From Chryseobacterium sp. ZHDP1 (GTDB taxonomy: Bacteria; Bacteroidota; Bacteroidia; Flavobacteriales; Weeksellaceae), in assembly GCF_018603435.1 (NCBI RefSeq), contig NZ_CP075682.1, forward strand, positions 4,092,001 to 4,156,000: a stretch of DNA of 64,000 nt, given 5' to 3'. Positions 40,896 to 48,928 of this stretch are shown here, in pieces (the stretch's first letter is position 1; every line of letters begins with the position of its first letter). Below the pieces are notes generated by a model that saw only the letters and a list, made by a program, of their open reading frames with translations, did no database searches and was not told the origin of the DNA. The position numbers and the translations under genes are program-made.

Positions 40896-43616
40896 ATGAA
40901 GAATAAAAAAACTATTTTTTCGGCATCGGTATTATTTTTCCTGGGAACATTTGCATACGCACAGGAAAAAGATACAGTAAAAACAAACAACTTAGAGGAA
41001 GTTGTTATTTTAGGATCAAGAGGCGGAGCAAGGTCTAAAGTAGACAGCCCTGTTCCGGTGGACGTTTTCAATATCAAAGAATCTTCGGTTATTTTACCGC
41101 AAACCAACGTTGCACAAATCCTTAATTTCATTGCACCGTCGTTTACATCAACCATACAAACCAATGCAGACGGAACCGATCATTTGGATCCTGCACAGCT
41201 CAGAGGGTTGGGTCCCGATCAGGTTTTGGTTCTGGTAAACGGAAAAAGAAGACACACTTCCGCGTTAGTCAATGTCAACGGATCTCCCGGAAGAGGAACA
41301 GTAGGAACCGATCTTAATGCCATTCCGTCTTTTGCCATTAATAAAATTGAAGTCTTAAGAGACGGTGCTTCTGCGCAGTACGGTTCGGATGCCATTGCCG
41401 GAGTCATCAATTTAGGATTGAAAAGAGATACCGGAAAACTGACGGGACAACTAAGCTATGGCGGAAATCTTACTCCAACGGCCAACGATCACACAGGAGA
41501 TTTTGACGGACAGAATATTCAGGTAGACCTTAACTACGGAAATAAAATTGGGAAGAAAGGCGGATTTTATAACATTACGTGGACATCCCAGTTCAGAAAT
41601 CCTACCTACAGAGCGGGAACAGAAAGCGGAAACATTTTCAATGCTTACAACGCGATTGAACAGCGTGCTTTAAATAACGGCGTGAATCTTTCATCCCTTT
41701 TCACGAATATTAACAATACTCCGAATTCCCAACAGATCATCAATTATATTCATCAGTATGCGCAGGAAGTCAATTATTTTTCTCCGACGTTACAGAACCA
41801 GATTCAGTCGGCGAATACAATTTCCGCATTACAGGGAATTTTAAATACGAATGTGACGGATCAGGAGCTGGCTTACAGAGGTTTGTCCAGAAAAGATTTC
41901 AATATGCAGGTGGGACAGTCTAAACTGAATAATCATCAGCTTTTTGCCAATGTAGAAGTTCCGCTGAACGACAACTGGAAAGTTTATACTTTTGGCGGAT
42001 ACAGCTTCAGACACGGAACTTCGGGAGGATTTTTTAGAAGACCTAACCAAAGCAGAACATTTACAGGATTGTATCCCAACGGTTATCTGCCGCAGATCGG
42101 AACAGACATTCAGGATCTTTCGCTTTCCGCAGGAATTAAAGGAGACTGGAAAGGCTGGAACATCGATTTCAGCAATACTTTCGGACAGAATTCTTTCAGC
42201 TATGATATTAAAAATACCGGAAATACCTCTTTAAGATTCAATTCTCCGAATGAATTTGATGCAGGAGGTTTAAGATTTTCCCAAAATACAATCAACCTTG
42301 ATTTTTCAAAGAAATATGATGTCTGGAGCGGAATCAACGTTGCCTTCGGAGCAGAACACCGTTACGAAAATTTTAAAATAACAGCAGGAGAAGAAGCTTC
42401 TTACGCTACGTATGATGTTTCCGGAAATCTCTGGAACGGAAATACAGTTCGTCCGACCGACTTTTTCGGCGCTTCACTTCCGGGAGGCTCTCAGGTTTTC
42501 AGTGGATTTAAACCCGCAAATGCAGTGAATAAAAACCGACAGGCAATTGCTGGATACGCAGATGTTGAATTCAATTTTACCAACTGGTTATTGGCAGATG
42601 CAGCCGTGAGATATGAAAATTATTCAGATTTCGGTTCTACATTCAATTATAAATTAGCTTCAAGAATCAAAGTAAATAAAGATCTTAATTTCAGGTTTGC
42701 AGGTTCTACAGGATTCAGAGCGCCTTCTATCCATCAGATTTATTATAATGTAACGTCAACTTTGTTTACAAACGGACAGCTTCTGGAAGTGGGAACGTTC
42801 AGCAACGATTCAAAAGTTGCCAGTTCATTGGGAATACCAAGTCTGAAACAGGAAACTTCAAAATCTGCAAGTGTAGGATTTACCTATAAAATTCCTTCGG
42901 CAAAACTTACGCTTACCGCAGACGGATATTTCATCAGAATTGATAACAGAATTCTGCTTACCGGTCAGTTTACAAGATCTGCCGTTTCTCCGGCAACGCA
43001 GCTGATTTACGATGCCGAAAGAGTAAATGCTGTACAGCTTTTTACCAACGCAATAGATACGGAAACCAGAGGATTAGATATTGTTCTTACACATAATGCA
43101 AAATTCTCAAACATCAAACTGGATAATAATTTTGCGATCAATCTTAACCGGACCAGAAAAGTCGGAGCCATCCATTCATCAGGATTATTACAGTCTTCAA
43201 ATCTGGAAAATGTTTATTTTTCCGAGGCATCAAGAGTGTATCTGGAAGAAGCAGTTCCCAGAGTAAAAGCCAGCTTATCCAATCAGCTTACCTGGGGAAA
43301 TGCTATTTTCTATCTCAGAAATACTTACTTCGGAAAGGTAACGAGTCCCGATATTATTGATGCAAACGGAGACGGCATCATTTCTCCGAATGAACATCAG
43401 GAAATTACAGATAAGATCATTACCGATGTTTCTCTGGCATATCAGTTTACCAAAAATATAGGACTTACTGTTGGAGTCAATAATCTTTTTGACATTTATC
43501 CAACGAAAAACCTTCCTGCTTCTTCCAATAACGATCAGTTCGTTTACTCGCGATCAACTTCACAGTTTGGGCAGAACGGAAGATTTGTATTCTCAAGACT
43601 TAACTTTAATTTTTAA
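40896..43616 (+). CDS. TonB-dependent outer-membrane receptor
   Basis: 906 residues with a signal peptide (to about residue 22). A TonB-box-like segment (NNLEEVVILGSRG) is followed by a plug domain (about 45-190; LRGLGPDQVLVLVNGKRRH, IEVLRDGASAQYGSDAIAGV) and a beta-barrel ending VFSRLNFNF with the terminal Phe required for insertion. It lacks the N-terminal carboxypeptidase-like domain of SusC proteins and no SusD gene is adjacent. That suggests uptake of a siderophore, cofactor or small peptide, not a polysaccharide. An EF-hand-like DANGDGIISPNE occurs near residue 823. Substrate unknown. Confidence 0.93.
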   Translation: MKNKKTIFSASVLFFLGTFAYAQEKDTVKTNNLEEVVILGSRGGARSKVDSPVPVDVFNIKESSVILPQTNVAQILNFIAPSFTSTIQTNADGTDHLDPAQLRGLGPDQVLVLVNGKRRHTSALVNVNGSPGRGTVGTDLNAIPSFAINKIEVLRDGASAQYGSDAIAGVINLGLKRDTGKLTGQLSYGGNLTPTANDHTGDFDGQNIQVDLNYGNKIGKKGGFYNITWTSQFRNPTYRAGTESGNIFNAYNAIEQRALNNGVNLSSLFTNINNTPNSQQIINYIHQYAQEVNYFSPTLQNQIQSANTISALQGILNTNVTDQELAYRGLSRKDFNMQVGQSKLNNHQLFANVEVPLNDNWKVYTFGGYSFRHGTSGGFFRRPNQSRTFTGLYPNGYLPQIGTDIQDLSLSAGIKGDWKGWNIDFSNTFGQNSFSYDIKNTGNTSLRFNSPNEFDAGGLRFSQNTINLDFSKKYDVWSGINVAFGAEHRYENFKITAGEEASYATYDVSGNLWNGNTVRPTDFFGASLPGGSQVFSGFKPANAVNKNRQAIAGYADVEFNFTNWLLADAAVRYENYSDFGSTFNYKLASRIKVNKDLNFRFAGSTGFRAPSIHQIYYNVTSTLFTNGQLLEVGTFSNDSKVASSLGIPSLKQETSKSASVGFTYKIPSAKLTLTADGYFIRIDNRILLTGQFTRSAVSPATQLIYDAERVNAVQLFTNAIDTETRGLDIVLTHNAKFSNIKLDNNFAINLNRTRKVGAIHSSGLLQSSNLENVYFSEASRVYLEEAVPRVKASLSNQLTWGNAIFYLRNTYFGKVTSPDIIDANGDGIISPNEHQEITDKIITDVSLAYQFTKNIGLTVGVNNLFDIYPTKNLPASSNNDQFVYSRSTSQFGQNGRFVFSRLNFNF

Positions 43617-43639
43617 TTCATTTTTATGATTGTCCGTAG

Positions 43640-43800
43640 TTTGTCATCATTGAAAAACCTTTGAGATCTTTGCTGAGTGAATAGTTTATGCTGAGCTTGT
43701 CGAAGCACCTTTGTGAACTTAAAAACAGTTGGTATATAAAAGAATCTTTGCGATTCTTTGCGTTAAAAAGCAGTATGATTAATAAAGGACAATGAAATTT
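43640..43800. repeat. dispersed repeat region with GAGCTTGTCGAAG and TTTGCG motifs
   Basis: The gap after the receptor contains GCTGAGCTTGTCGAAGCAC (43692-43710), a sequence that recurs in many flavobacterial intergenic regions, and then TCTTTGCGATTCTTTGCGTTAAAA, related to the AACGCAAAG arms at 62094 and 47271. No open frame or promoter of note is seen in it. Confidence 0.5.
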
Positions 43801-43816
43801 TTTTAATTCTCATCTG

Positions 43817-43849
43817 AAATGAATCCGGTTTTTCCGGGTTCATTTTTTT
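43817..43849 (+). terminator. terminator upstream of the esterase gene
   Basis: AAATGAATCCGG/CCGGGTTCATTT (one G-T pair) with loop TTTTT and a T run. It probably ends the TonB receptor transcript and lies upstream of the esterase start at 43897; it covers an alternative start at 43819. Confidence 0.8.
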
Positions 43850-43896
43850 ATTTGGGTGAAAGACAATTTGTATCTTTAAACCATAAAAGTCATTCA

Positions 43897-44715
43897 ATGA
43901 AAAGGATTCTGCTATTTTTACTTCTTACCCTGTTTTCCACCCCACTTTTTTCTCAGGAATACCGCACCAAAAATAATATCCATTATTATGATGAAAAAAC
44001 TAATAAATCGGATGCTTACATCAATGAAAGATGCGTGCTGGATATTTATATTCCGAAAAATGTGAAAAATTTTCCGACGGTGATCTGGTTTCACGGCGGA
44101 GGTTTAACCGGAGGTGAAAAGGAAATTCCAGAAGGACTGAAAAATAAAGGAATCGCAGTGATTGGAGTCAATTATAGACTCTCTCCGAAAGTTAATGCCC
44201 CGAAATACATTGAAGATGCAGCCGCAGCAACAGCATGGGTTTTTAAGAATATTAAAAATTATGGAGGAAATGAAGATCTTGTCTTTATTTCAGGACATTC
44301 TGCGGGAGGTTATCTTGCCATTATGGTAGGTTTAAATAAAATGTACCTGAACAAATATGGAATTGATGCCAATAAACTTGCCGGAATTATTCCTTTCAGC
44401 GGACAGATGATCTCGCATTTTACCACTAGAAAAGAAAAAGGAATTGATGAACTGGATGCCAGAATTGACGAATATGCACCGCTGCATTTCATCAGAGCAG
44501 ATGCACCGCCTTTGTTATTAATTACCGGAGACCGCGAGAAAGAACTGCTCGGAAGATATGAAGAAAACGCTTATATGGCGCGAATGATGAAACTGAAAGG
44601 TCATAAAGAAACCACTTTATACGAACTTCAGGGTTTTGATCACGGTGGAATGGCGCAACCCGCATTTCCTTTGCTCATCAACGAAATGAAAAGAGTGGAA
44701 AAGAGTAGAAAGTAG
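43897..44715 (+). CDS. secreted alpha/beta-hydrolase (esterase/lipase type)
   Basis: 272 residues from the preferred start with a signal peptide (MKRILLFLLLTLFSTPLFSQ). The oxyanion-hole HGGG is at 66-69, nucleophile Ser135 in GHSAGG, acid Asp212 in ITGDREK and His249 in GFDHGG: a complete triad of the hormone-sensitive lipase/BD-FAE type. It should hydrolyse carboxylic esters in the periplasm or outside; the substrate is unknown. The start is taken at 43897 because the longer frame begins inside a terminator and lacks the signal peptide at its N-terminus. Confidence 0.88.
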   Translation: MKRILLFLLLTLFSTPLFSQEYRTKNNIHYYDEKTNKSDAYINERCVLDIYIPKNVKNFPTVIWFHGGGLTGGEKEIPEGLKNKGIAVIGVNYRLSPKVNAPKYIEDAAAATAWVFKNIKNYGGNEDLVFISGHSAGGYLAIMVGLNKMYLNKYGIDANKLAGIIPFSGQMISHFTTRKEKGIDELDARIDEYAPLHFIRADAPPLLLITGDREKELLGRYEENAYMARMMKLKGHKETTLYELQGFDHGGMAQPAFPLLINEMKRVEKSRK

Positions 44716-44870
44716 GATGGAAGATGGAAGAAGGATGGAGTAGGCTAGAAACGGGAAGTTAGAAGCAGGAAGATTTGATGCTAATAAATGTGCATACAGA
44801 TTTTAAACTTCCATCCTCCAGCTTCCAACTCCCAGCTTCCCTACTTCTAACTCCCAACTTCTCACTCAAT
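44716..44870. repeat. purine/pyrimidine-rich inverted repeat tract
   Basis: A purine-rich left half (GGATGGAAGATGGAAGAAGG, GGGAAGTTAGAAGCAGGAAG) is followed by a pyrimidine-rich right half (CTTCCATCCTCCAGCTTCC, CTTCTAACTCCC). GGATGGAAG at 44715-44723 is matched by CTTCCATCC at 44808-44816. Similar tracts occur between genes in many Bacteroidota. It fills the gap before the phospholipase D-like gene. Confidence 0.6.
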
Positions 44871-44930
44871 TATTTTGCAAAGTTTTTTATTTTTTCTTTC
44901 TTTGGAGCGAAAATAAAATGATTTCGAACG

Positions 44931-45698
44931 ATGGGTATGTTTTACAACAATGCGGTTTGTGATATTTATATAGGAAAAAGTGCAGGAGCTAAAATGATGC
45001 AGGACATCAGAAATGCTCAGAGAAATGTGAAAATTGTTTCCCCTTATCTTTCTCCTTTTTTAATTAAAGAGCTGATTCATCTCCATTCCAGAGGAATTAA
45101 AATAAGATTGGTTACCAGCGATGAAATCGAAGATTTTTACGGCTACGACAAGAATATTCACAAACTGATTATTCAGAATAAACACGTTGACGAAAAGGCA
45201 AAACAGACCAGAGACAATCTGGTAAGCCTTTCCGGAACGCTTCTTTTTGCCATGATCGGTTTGGGCGTGGTTTTGCTTCCGCTAATGTATCTTTTAAACA
45301 ATTTTAAACTTGCTTACGGATTTATTATTGTCATTTTAATGTTTCTCATAAGAGATTCCATCGTCAAAAAAATAAAAAAGACAAAGGTTTACCATTACAG
45401 CTACAAGCAGCTTTTTCCCTTCAAGGTTTTTGTCTCTCCGAATAGCGGAAATTCTACCAATAAAACCTTTATTCACAGTAAAATTTACATCATTGATGAC
45501 GAAATTGCCTATTTAGGTTCTCTGAATTTCACAGGAAGCGGAGTGAAAGACAACCATGAAACCAGAATACGAACAACCGATCCGGAAGCCGTCGCAAAAA
45601 TTATCGAAGAGGTAAAAGAAGTATTTTATCACTCCAATCTTCCGGAAAGAGATATTCAGTTTTGGGGAAGTCAGTTGTATGAAGAACCCATTAATTAA
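44931..45698 (+). CDS. phospholipase D-like membrane protein
   Basis: 255 residues. The N-terminal half has ARNAQRNVKIVSPYLSPF-like sequence, as in PLD-like nucleases. Two adjacent transmembrane helices (about 98-121 and 127-142) are inserted in the middle. The C-terminal half holds one HKD motif: His182, Lys184 and Asp189/190 (IHSKIYIIDDEIAYLGSLNFTGSG). With a single HKD a dimer would be needed for catalysis. It might be a membrane-bound nuclease or phosphodiesterase. Its 3' end is tandemly duplicated downstream. Confidence 0.82.
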   Translation: MGMFYNNAVCDIYIGKSAGAKMMQDIRNAQRNVKIVSPYLSPFLIKELIHLHSRGIKIRLVTSDEIEDFYGYDKNIHKLIIQNKHVDEKAKQTRDNLVSLSGTLLFAMIGLGVVLLPLMYLLNNFKLAYGFIIVILMFLIRDSIVKKIKKTKVYHYSYKQLFPFKVFVSPNSGNSTNKTFIHSKIYIIDDEIAYLGSLNFTGSGVKDNHETRIRTTDPEAVAKIIEEVKEVFYHSNLPERDIQFWGSQLYEEPIN

Positions 45699-46017
45699 GA
45701 TGAATGGTGAATTTGCTTTGCAGTCAATGGTGAATTTTTTCATTATGATTATCTCAATCATGTTAAATTCACTGCTAAGCGGCGTGAAAGATAACCACGA
45801 AACCAGAATCAGAACAACCGATCCGGAAGCTGTTGCTAAAATCATTGAAGAAGTAAAAGAAGTTTTCTATCACTCCAATCTTCCGGAAAGAGATATTCAG
45901 TTTTGGGAAGTCAGTTGTATGAAGAACCCATTAATTAAGACGAATGGTGAATTTGCTTTGCAGTCAATGGTGAATTTTTTCATTATGATTATCTCAATCA
46001 TGTTAAATTCACTGCGA
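45536..46017 (+). repeat. tandem duplication covering the 3' end of the PLD-like gene
   Basis: Unit 1 is 45536-45776 and unit 2 is 45777-46016 (241 and 240 bases). Unit 1 contains the last 54 codons of the gene and 78 bases of 3' flank. Unit 2 repeats this. In the first ~100 bases the copies differ at 13 sites, every one synonymous; in the remaining ~140 bases there are only one 1-base deletion and two substitutions. Confidence 0.92.
45777..45942 (+). pseudogene. truncated second copy of the PLD-like gene 3' end
   Basis: It encodes SGVKDNHETRIRTTDPEAVA and the residues following, identical in protein sequence to the end of the intact gene, until GGGG becomes GGG near 45904-45907 and the frame shifts. 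There is no start and no HKD motif, so it cannot make a working enzyme. An accidental open frame joins the flank and this copy (45679-46047), but I do not regard it as a gene. Confidence 0.8.
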
Positions 46018-46043
46018 AGCAAATTGATTATTGACCATTCACT

Positions 46044-47141
46044 TTAATTAATCACTGCATTTATTTTCTGCCACAAAACATCATCGAAATCTGAAAGGGC
46101 AAGATTCACATTATCTGCAGCATCGCCCATTCTGATGATAACGAGTTTTTTGCTTGGAACGACATAGATTTTCTGGTCATTTTTTCCCAAAGCACAAAAC
46201 ATATCATCCGGGGCACTCGGAATCAGTTTTCCGTTGAACTGAAACTGAGTCTGCGGCATATGATAACTTGTTTTTCCGTTCAGCCACCACAAATAACCGT
46301 AGGCTAAATTGATGCTTTGGGAAGTGTTTGTCGCACTTTGGAAATAATTCGAGTTGATGATCTGTGTTCCGTTCCAGTTTCCGTTGTTTAAAGCCATCAG
46401 TCCGAAACGCGCCATACTTCTCGTTGTACTCCAGTACACACTGTTGTCACCACTTTGAATCCAGTTTCCTGTCATCCCGATTTTATCCCTCAGTTTGCTG
46501 TTGAAATATTGTGACCAAGTTTGTCCCGTTGCTGCGGCTACAACATCCTGAAGTTTTACATAGACATTGTGATACGCCCATCGTGTTCCTGCATCGGCTT
46601 TGTACTGTAGATTTGCAGGACTTACATTATCTCCGAGACTGTCGTCCAATCCGGAAGTCATCGTAAGTAAATTCCGGCAGGTAATTAAATTTTCTTTTGC
46701 CAAAGGCGCGCTTGTCCAGCCGGTTCCTATGTATGTGGAAACTTTATTGTTGATATTGATAAACCCTTCCTGTTCTGCAATTCCTGTCACCGTTGAGGTT
46801 AACGTTTTTCCTGCGCTTGCCCAATACCAAGGTGTAGTAGAAGTATGGCCCGAAAAATAGTTTTCCATAACAATTCTTCCATTTTGCAGGATCATAAAAC
46901 TTTTAGAATGTTTGGTTTCCAGATACGTCAGAAGATCCTGAAGTTTTTCCTGATGCCAGTTTAATGAAGAAAGAGATTTGGTTTCCCATACATCACTGTT
47001 GGAAGGAGGAAAATACATGGCTTCCGTTGTAGAAACTGTACTGTTCGGATCTGAAGAGGGTTGCGTAATATCATCAGAAGAGCTGCAGGATAATGCTAAA
47101 AAACAAAAAGCAGAAACAGAAAATAGATTTTTTATTTTCAT
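46044..47141 (-). CDS. serine hydrolase lipoprotein of the beta-lactamase/DD-peptidase fold
   Basis: 365 residues. The signal peptide ends in the lipobox LALSC (Cys19), followed by a Ser/Asp/Pro/Thr linker. SAGK at 109-112 is the SxxK motif with nucleophile Ser109, YHN at 190-192 is the YxN motif, and the third motif region is near CALGKNDQ. This is the class C-like serine hydrolase family, which includes esterases and peptidases as well as beta-lactamases, so antibiotic resistance should not be assumed. It is anchored to the membrane on the outer side. Confidence 0.88.
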   Translation of the reverse strand: MKIKNLFSVSAFCFLALSCSSSDDITQPSSDPNSTVSTTEAMYFPPSNSDVWETKSLSSLNWHQEKLQDLLTYLETKHSKSFMILQNGRIVMENYFSGHTSTTPWYWASAGKTLTSTVTGIAEQEGFININNKVSTYIGTGWTSAPLAKENLITCRNLLTMTSGLDDSLGDNVSPANLQYKADAGTRWAYHNVYVKLQDVVAAATGQTWSQYFNSKLRDKIGMTGNWIQSGDNSVYWSTTRSMARFGLMALNNGNWNGTQIINSNYFQSATNTSQSINLAYGYLWWLNGKTSYHMPQTQFQFNGKLIPSAPDDMFCALGKNDQKIYVVPSKKLVIIRMGDAADNVNLALSDFDDVLWQKINAVIN

Positions 47142-47217
47142 ACGAAATTAGTTTAAATTCTGATTTTTAGATAAGCATAGTAACGAATAGTTAAAAACAT
47201 TTGATGAAAAATGTTAA

Positions 47218-47250
47218 AATTATCTTCAATTAAATTTTAAACTAAAACTT
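47218..47250 (+). repeat. 33-base direct repeat, copy 1
   Basis: AATTATCTTCAATTAAATTT... through ACTAAAACTT, identical to 47467-47499. The pair brackets an inverted-repeat element at 47271-47434. Copy 2 lies directly after the stop of the neighbouring hydrolase gene. Confidence 0.85.
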
Positions 47251-47270
47251 GAATAAACTAATTTCAGAAT

Positions 47271-47434
47271 TAACCGCAAAAGATGCAAAAGATAATAATA
47301 AAGCGAATTTCCAGCATAAGCAAAGCACTCAAAAGAATAAAAATCAAAGATTTTTAAAAACTCTTGTGATCTTTTTCTTTTAAAATCAGCACTTTGAATA
47401 AAGGTTATCTTATCTTTTATGTCTTTTGTGGTTA
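47271..47434. repeat. MITE-like inverted-repeat element
   Basis: The 25-base ends match at about 21 positions: TAACCGCAAAAGATGCAAAA... at 47271-47295 and the reverse complement TAACCACAAAAGACATAAAA... at 47410-47434. There is no open frame of note inside its 164 bases. Related arms occur at 2690 (AACCACAAAAGCTACAAAAA) and 62094 (AACGCAAAG). It occupies most of the 47142-47500 gap. Confidence 0.65.
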
Positions 47435-47466
47435 TATAAAAGGTCAAATATTCTTTGTAAAAAAGC

Positions 47467-47499
47467 AATTATCTTCAATTAAATTTTAAACTAAAACTT
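47467..47499 (+). repeat. 33-base direct repeat, copy 2
   Basis: Identical to 47218-47250, 249 bases away. It abuts the stop codon of the hydrolase at 47501 and so is its 3' flank, duplicated to the far side of the MITE-like element. Confidence 0.85.
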
Positions 47500-47500
47500 T

Positions 47501-48523
47501 TTACTTTTTGTGCGCATCAATAAAACGGATCATATCATCCGTAAGCTGATCCATATATTTTTTATCAGTCGTTCCGAAACCGTGCGTTCCGTCTTCTACC
47601 ACGACAAGTTCAGCTTCTATATTTTGCTTTTTCAGCTTTTTTACCAGTTTTTTAGAATGACTCAATGGCGCCACCTTATCTTTATTTCCATGAAGAATAA
47701 AGGTCGGAATACCGTTTTCAGTCTCATTGATCGGAGAAACCGTTTCCAGATAATCTATGGCTTTTCTTTTTTCTTCATTAATATCGTAGCCGGAAATTCC
47801 ATAAACCAGTTTCTGTCTGATCTCAACAATCGGTTTAAAGAAGAGACCTACAATAGACACCGGAACTTTTCCCAGTCTTGTATGCAGAAGTTTATTAATA
47901 TCAGTCGGTCCGAAATTATCAACCACATAATTTACCTTTGCCGAATAGGGAGATAATTCAGGGCTTCCCAAATATTCATTGTCATTCGTGTAAGCAGCCA
48001 TCAGAGCAAGATGCGCTCCCGAAGAAGCTCCGAAAAAACCAATATTATCAGGATCAAAATGATATTGATCTGCATTTTTTCTTACCCATCGCACCACATC
48101 TTTGGTATCCTGAATCGGCAGCGGAAAGTGTACGGTTTCACTTACAAGGGTATAATCGATGCTTATCACAGCATAATTTTTTTCAACAAGTTTTAAAATG
48201 AAATTTTCGATGTAATTGTTGGATCTTACTACTTTATCGCCTTTCGCCCATGCTCCGCCGTGAACATAGATAACCACCGGAAGTTTTGCGGAACCCGCGT
48301 TTTTCGGTTTGTACAGATCCAATTTGATGGGATTTCCGGAAACATCATTTTTATACGTAATATTTTCTGAAAAATCCGTTTTTTCGGGAAGAAGAACACT
48401 TGGCGGTGTCGGAGTTCCTTCGATCGGACCCTGAGAATCACTCAACGTAAAAAAGCTGAACAGAAAAATAAAAAACAGGCTTTTAGAAAACCTGTATATA
48501 GTATTGTCATTCGTAAATTTCAT
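47501..48523 (-). CDS. alpha/beta-hydrolase (carboxylesterase/BD-FAE type)
   Basis: 340 residues. An N-terminal hydrophobic segment (about 15-28) serves as signal peptide or anchor. HGGAW (88-92) is the oxyanion hole, Ser167 in GASSGAH the nucleophile, and Asp (HGNKDKVAP) and His (DGTHGFG) complete the triad near the C-terminus. The substrate is probably an ester of a sugar or peptide; nothing nearby settles it. It belongs to the same broad family as the secreted esterase at 43897. Confidence 0.87.
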   Translation of the reverse strand: MKFTNDNTIYRFSKSLFFIFLFSFFTLSDSQGPIEGTPTPPSVLLPEKTDFSENITYKNDVSGNPIKLDLYKPKNAGSAKLPVVIYVHGGAWAKGDKVVRSNNYIENFILKLVEKNYAVISIDYTLVSETVHFPLPIQDTKDVVRWVRKNADQYHFDPDNIGFFGASSGAHLALMAAYTNDNEYLGSPELSPYSAKVNYVVDNFGPTDINKLLHTRLGKVPVSIVGLFFKPIVEIRQKLVYGISGYDINEEKRKAIDYLETVSPINETENGIPTFILHGNKDKVAPLSHSKKLVKKLKKQNIEAELVVVEDGTHGFGTTDKKYMDQLTDDMIRFIDAHKK

Positions 48524-48544
48524 AGAATATTTTTTTGAAGCGTA

Positions 48545-48928
48545 TTATTTTACTAACTCCTCAAAAAGCCTACCAAAAGTATCTTCCAGATTTCTGGATT
48601 TTCCGGGATGAGGTCTCGAAGTCTGGATCACAGAACTTCTTACGGCAGTCAGCCAACGGAATCTTTCCGGAATTTCAAGCTGTGCAATCGGTCCGCCGTC
48701 TTTTGTGCCGTCAGCGATTTTTTTGAAACTTTCCAGATTCTGGATCACGTCTTCATAGTCTATTTTGCTTCGCATCAGCTTAAATTTATCCGGACAGAGA
48801 TAAAATTCCACCTTAATGAATTTTTCTTTTTTTGAAAACATTACCAGTCCGATATTGAAAAATTCTTCTCTTTCAACCTTCGGAACCAATCTTATTACCG
48901 CGTATTCGTAGATTTTATCCTCTTGCAT
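48545..48928 (-). CDS. DUF3037 protein, partner of the HipA-like kinase
   Basis: 127 residues with the DUF3037 pattern: YEYAVIRLVPKVEREEFFNIGLVMF at the start (shown here in part), then a basic middle and FGRLFEEL at the end. The family has no known activity. Its start lies inside the end of the HipA-like kinase gene (14-base overlap), and the two families are regularly found as neighbours, so a joint function is likely. Confidence 0.85.
   Translation of the reverse strand: MQEDKIYEYAVIRLVPKVEREEFFNIGLVMFSKKEKFIKVEFYLCPDKFKLMRSKIDYEDVIQNLESFKKIADGTKDGGPIAQLEIPERFRWLTAVRSSVIQTSRPHPGKSRNLEDTFGRLFEELVK

Noticed and set aside
45679..46047. Open frame of 122 codons across the tandem duplication
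   Set aside because: It reads the 3' flank and the frame-shifted second copy; the repeated segment MKNPLIK...NGEFALQ is translated non-coding repeat.
46044..47141. Serine beta-lactamase conferring antibiotic resistance
   Set aside because: SxxK and YxN are shared with many esterases and peptidases of this fold; the lipoprotein form and lack of further class-specific motifs do not support a resistance call.
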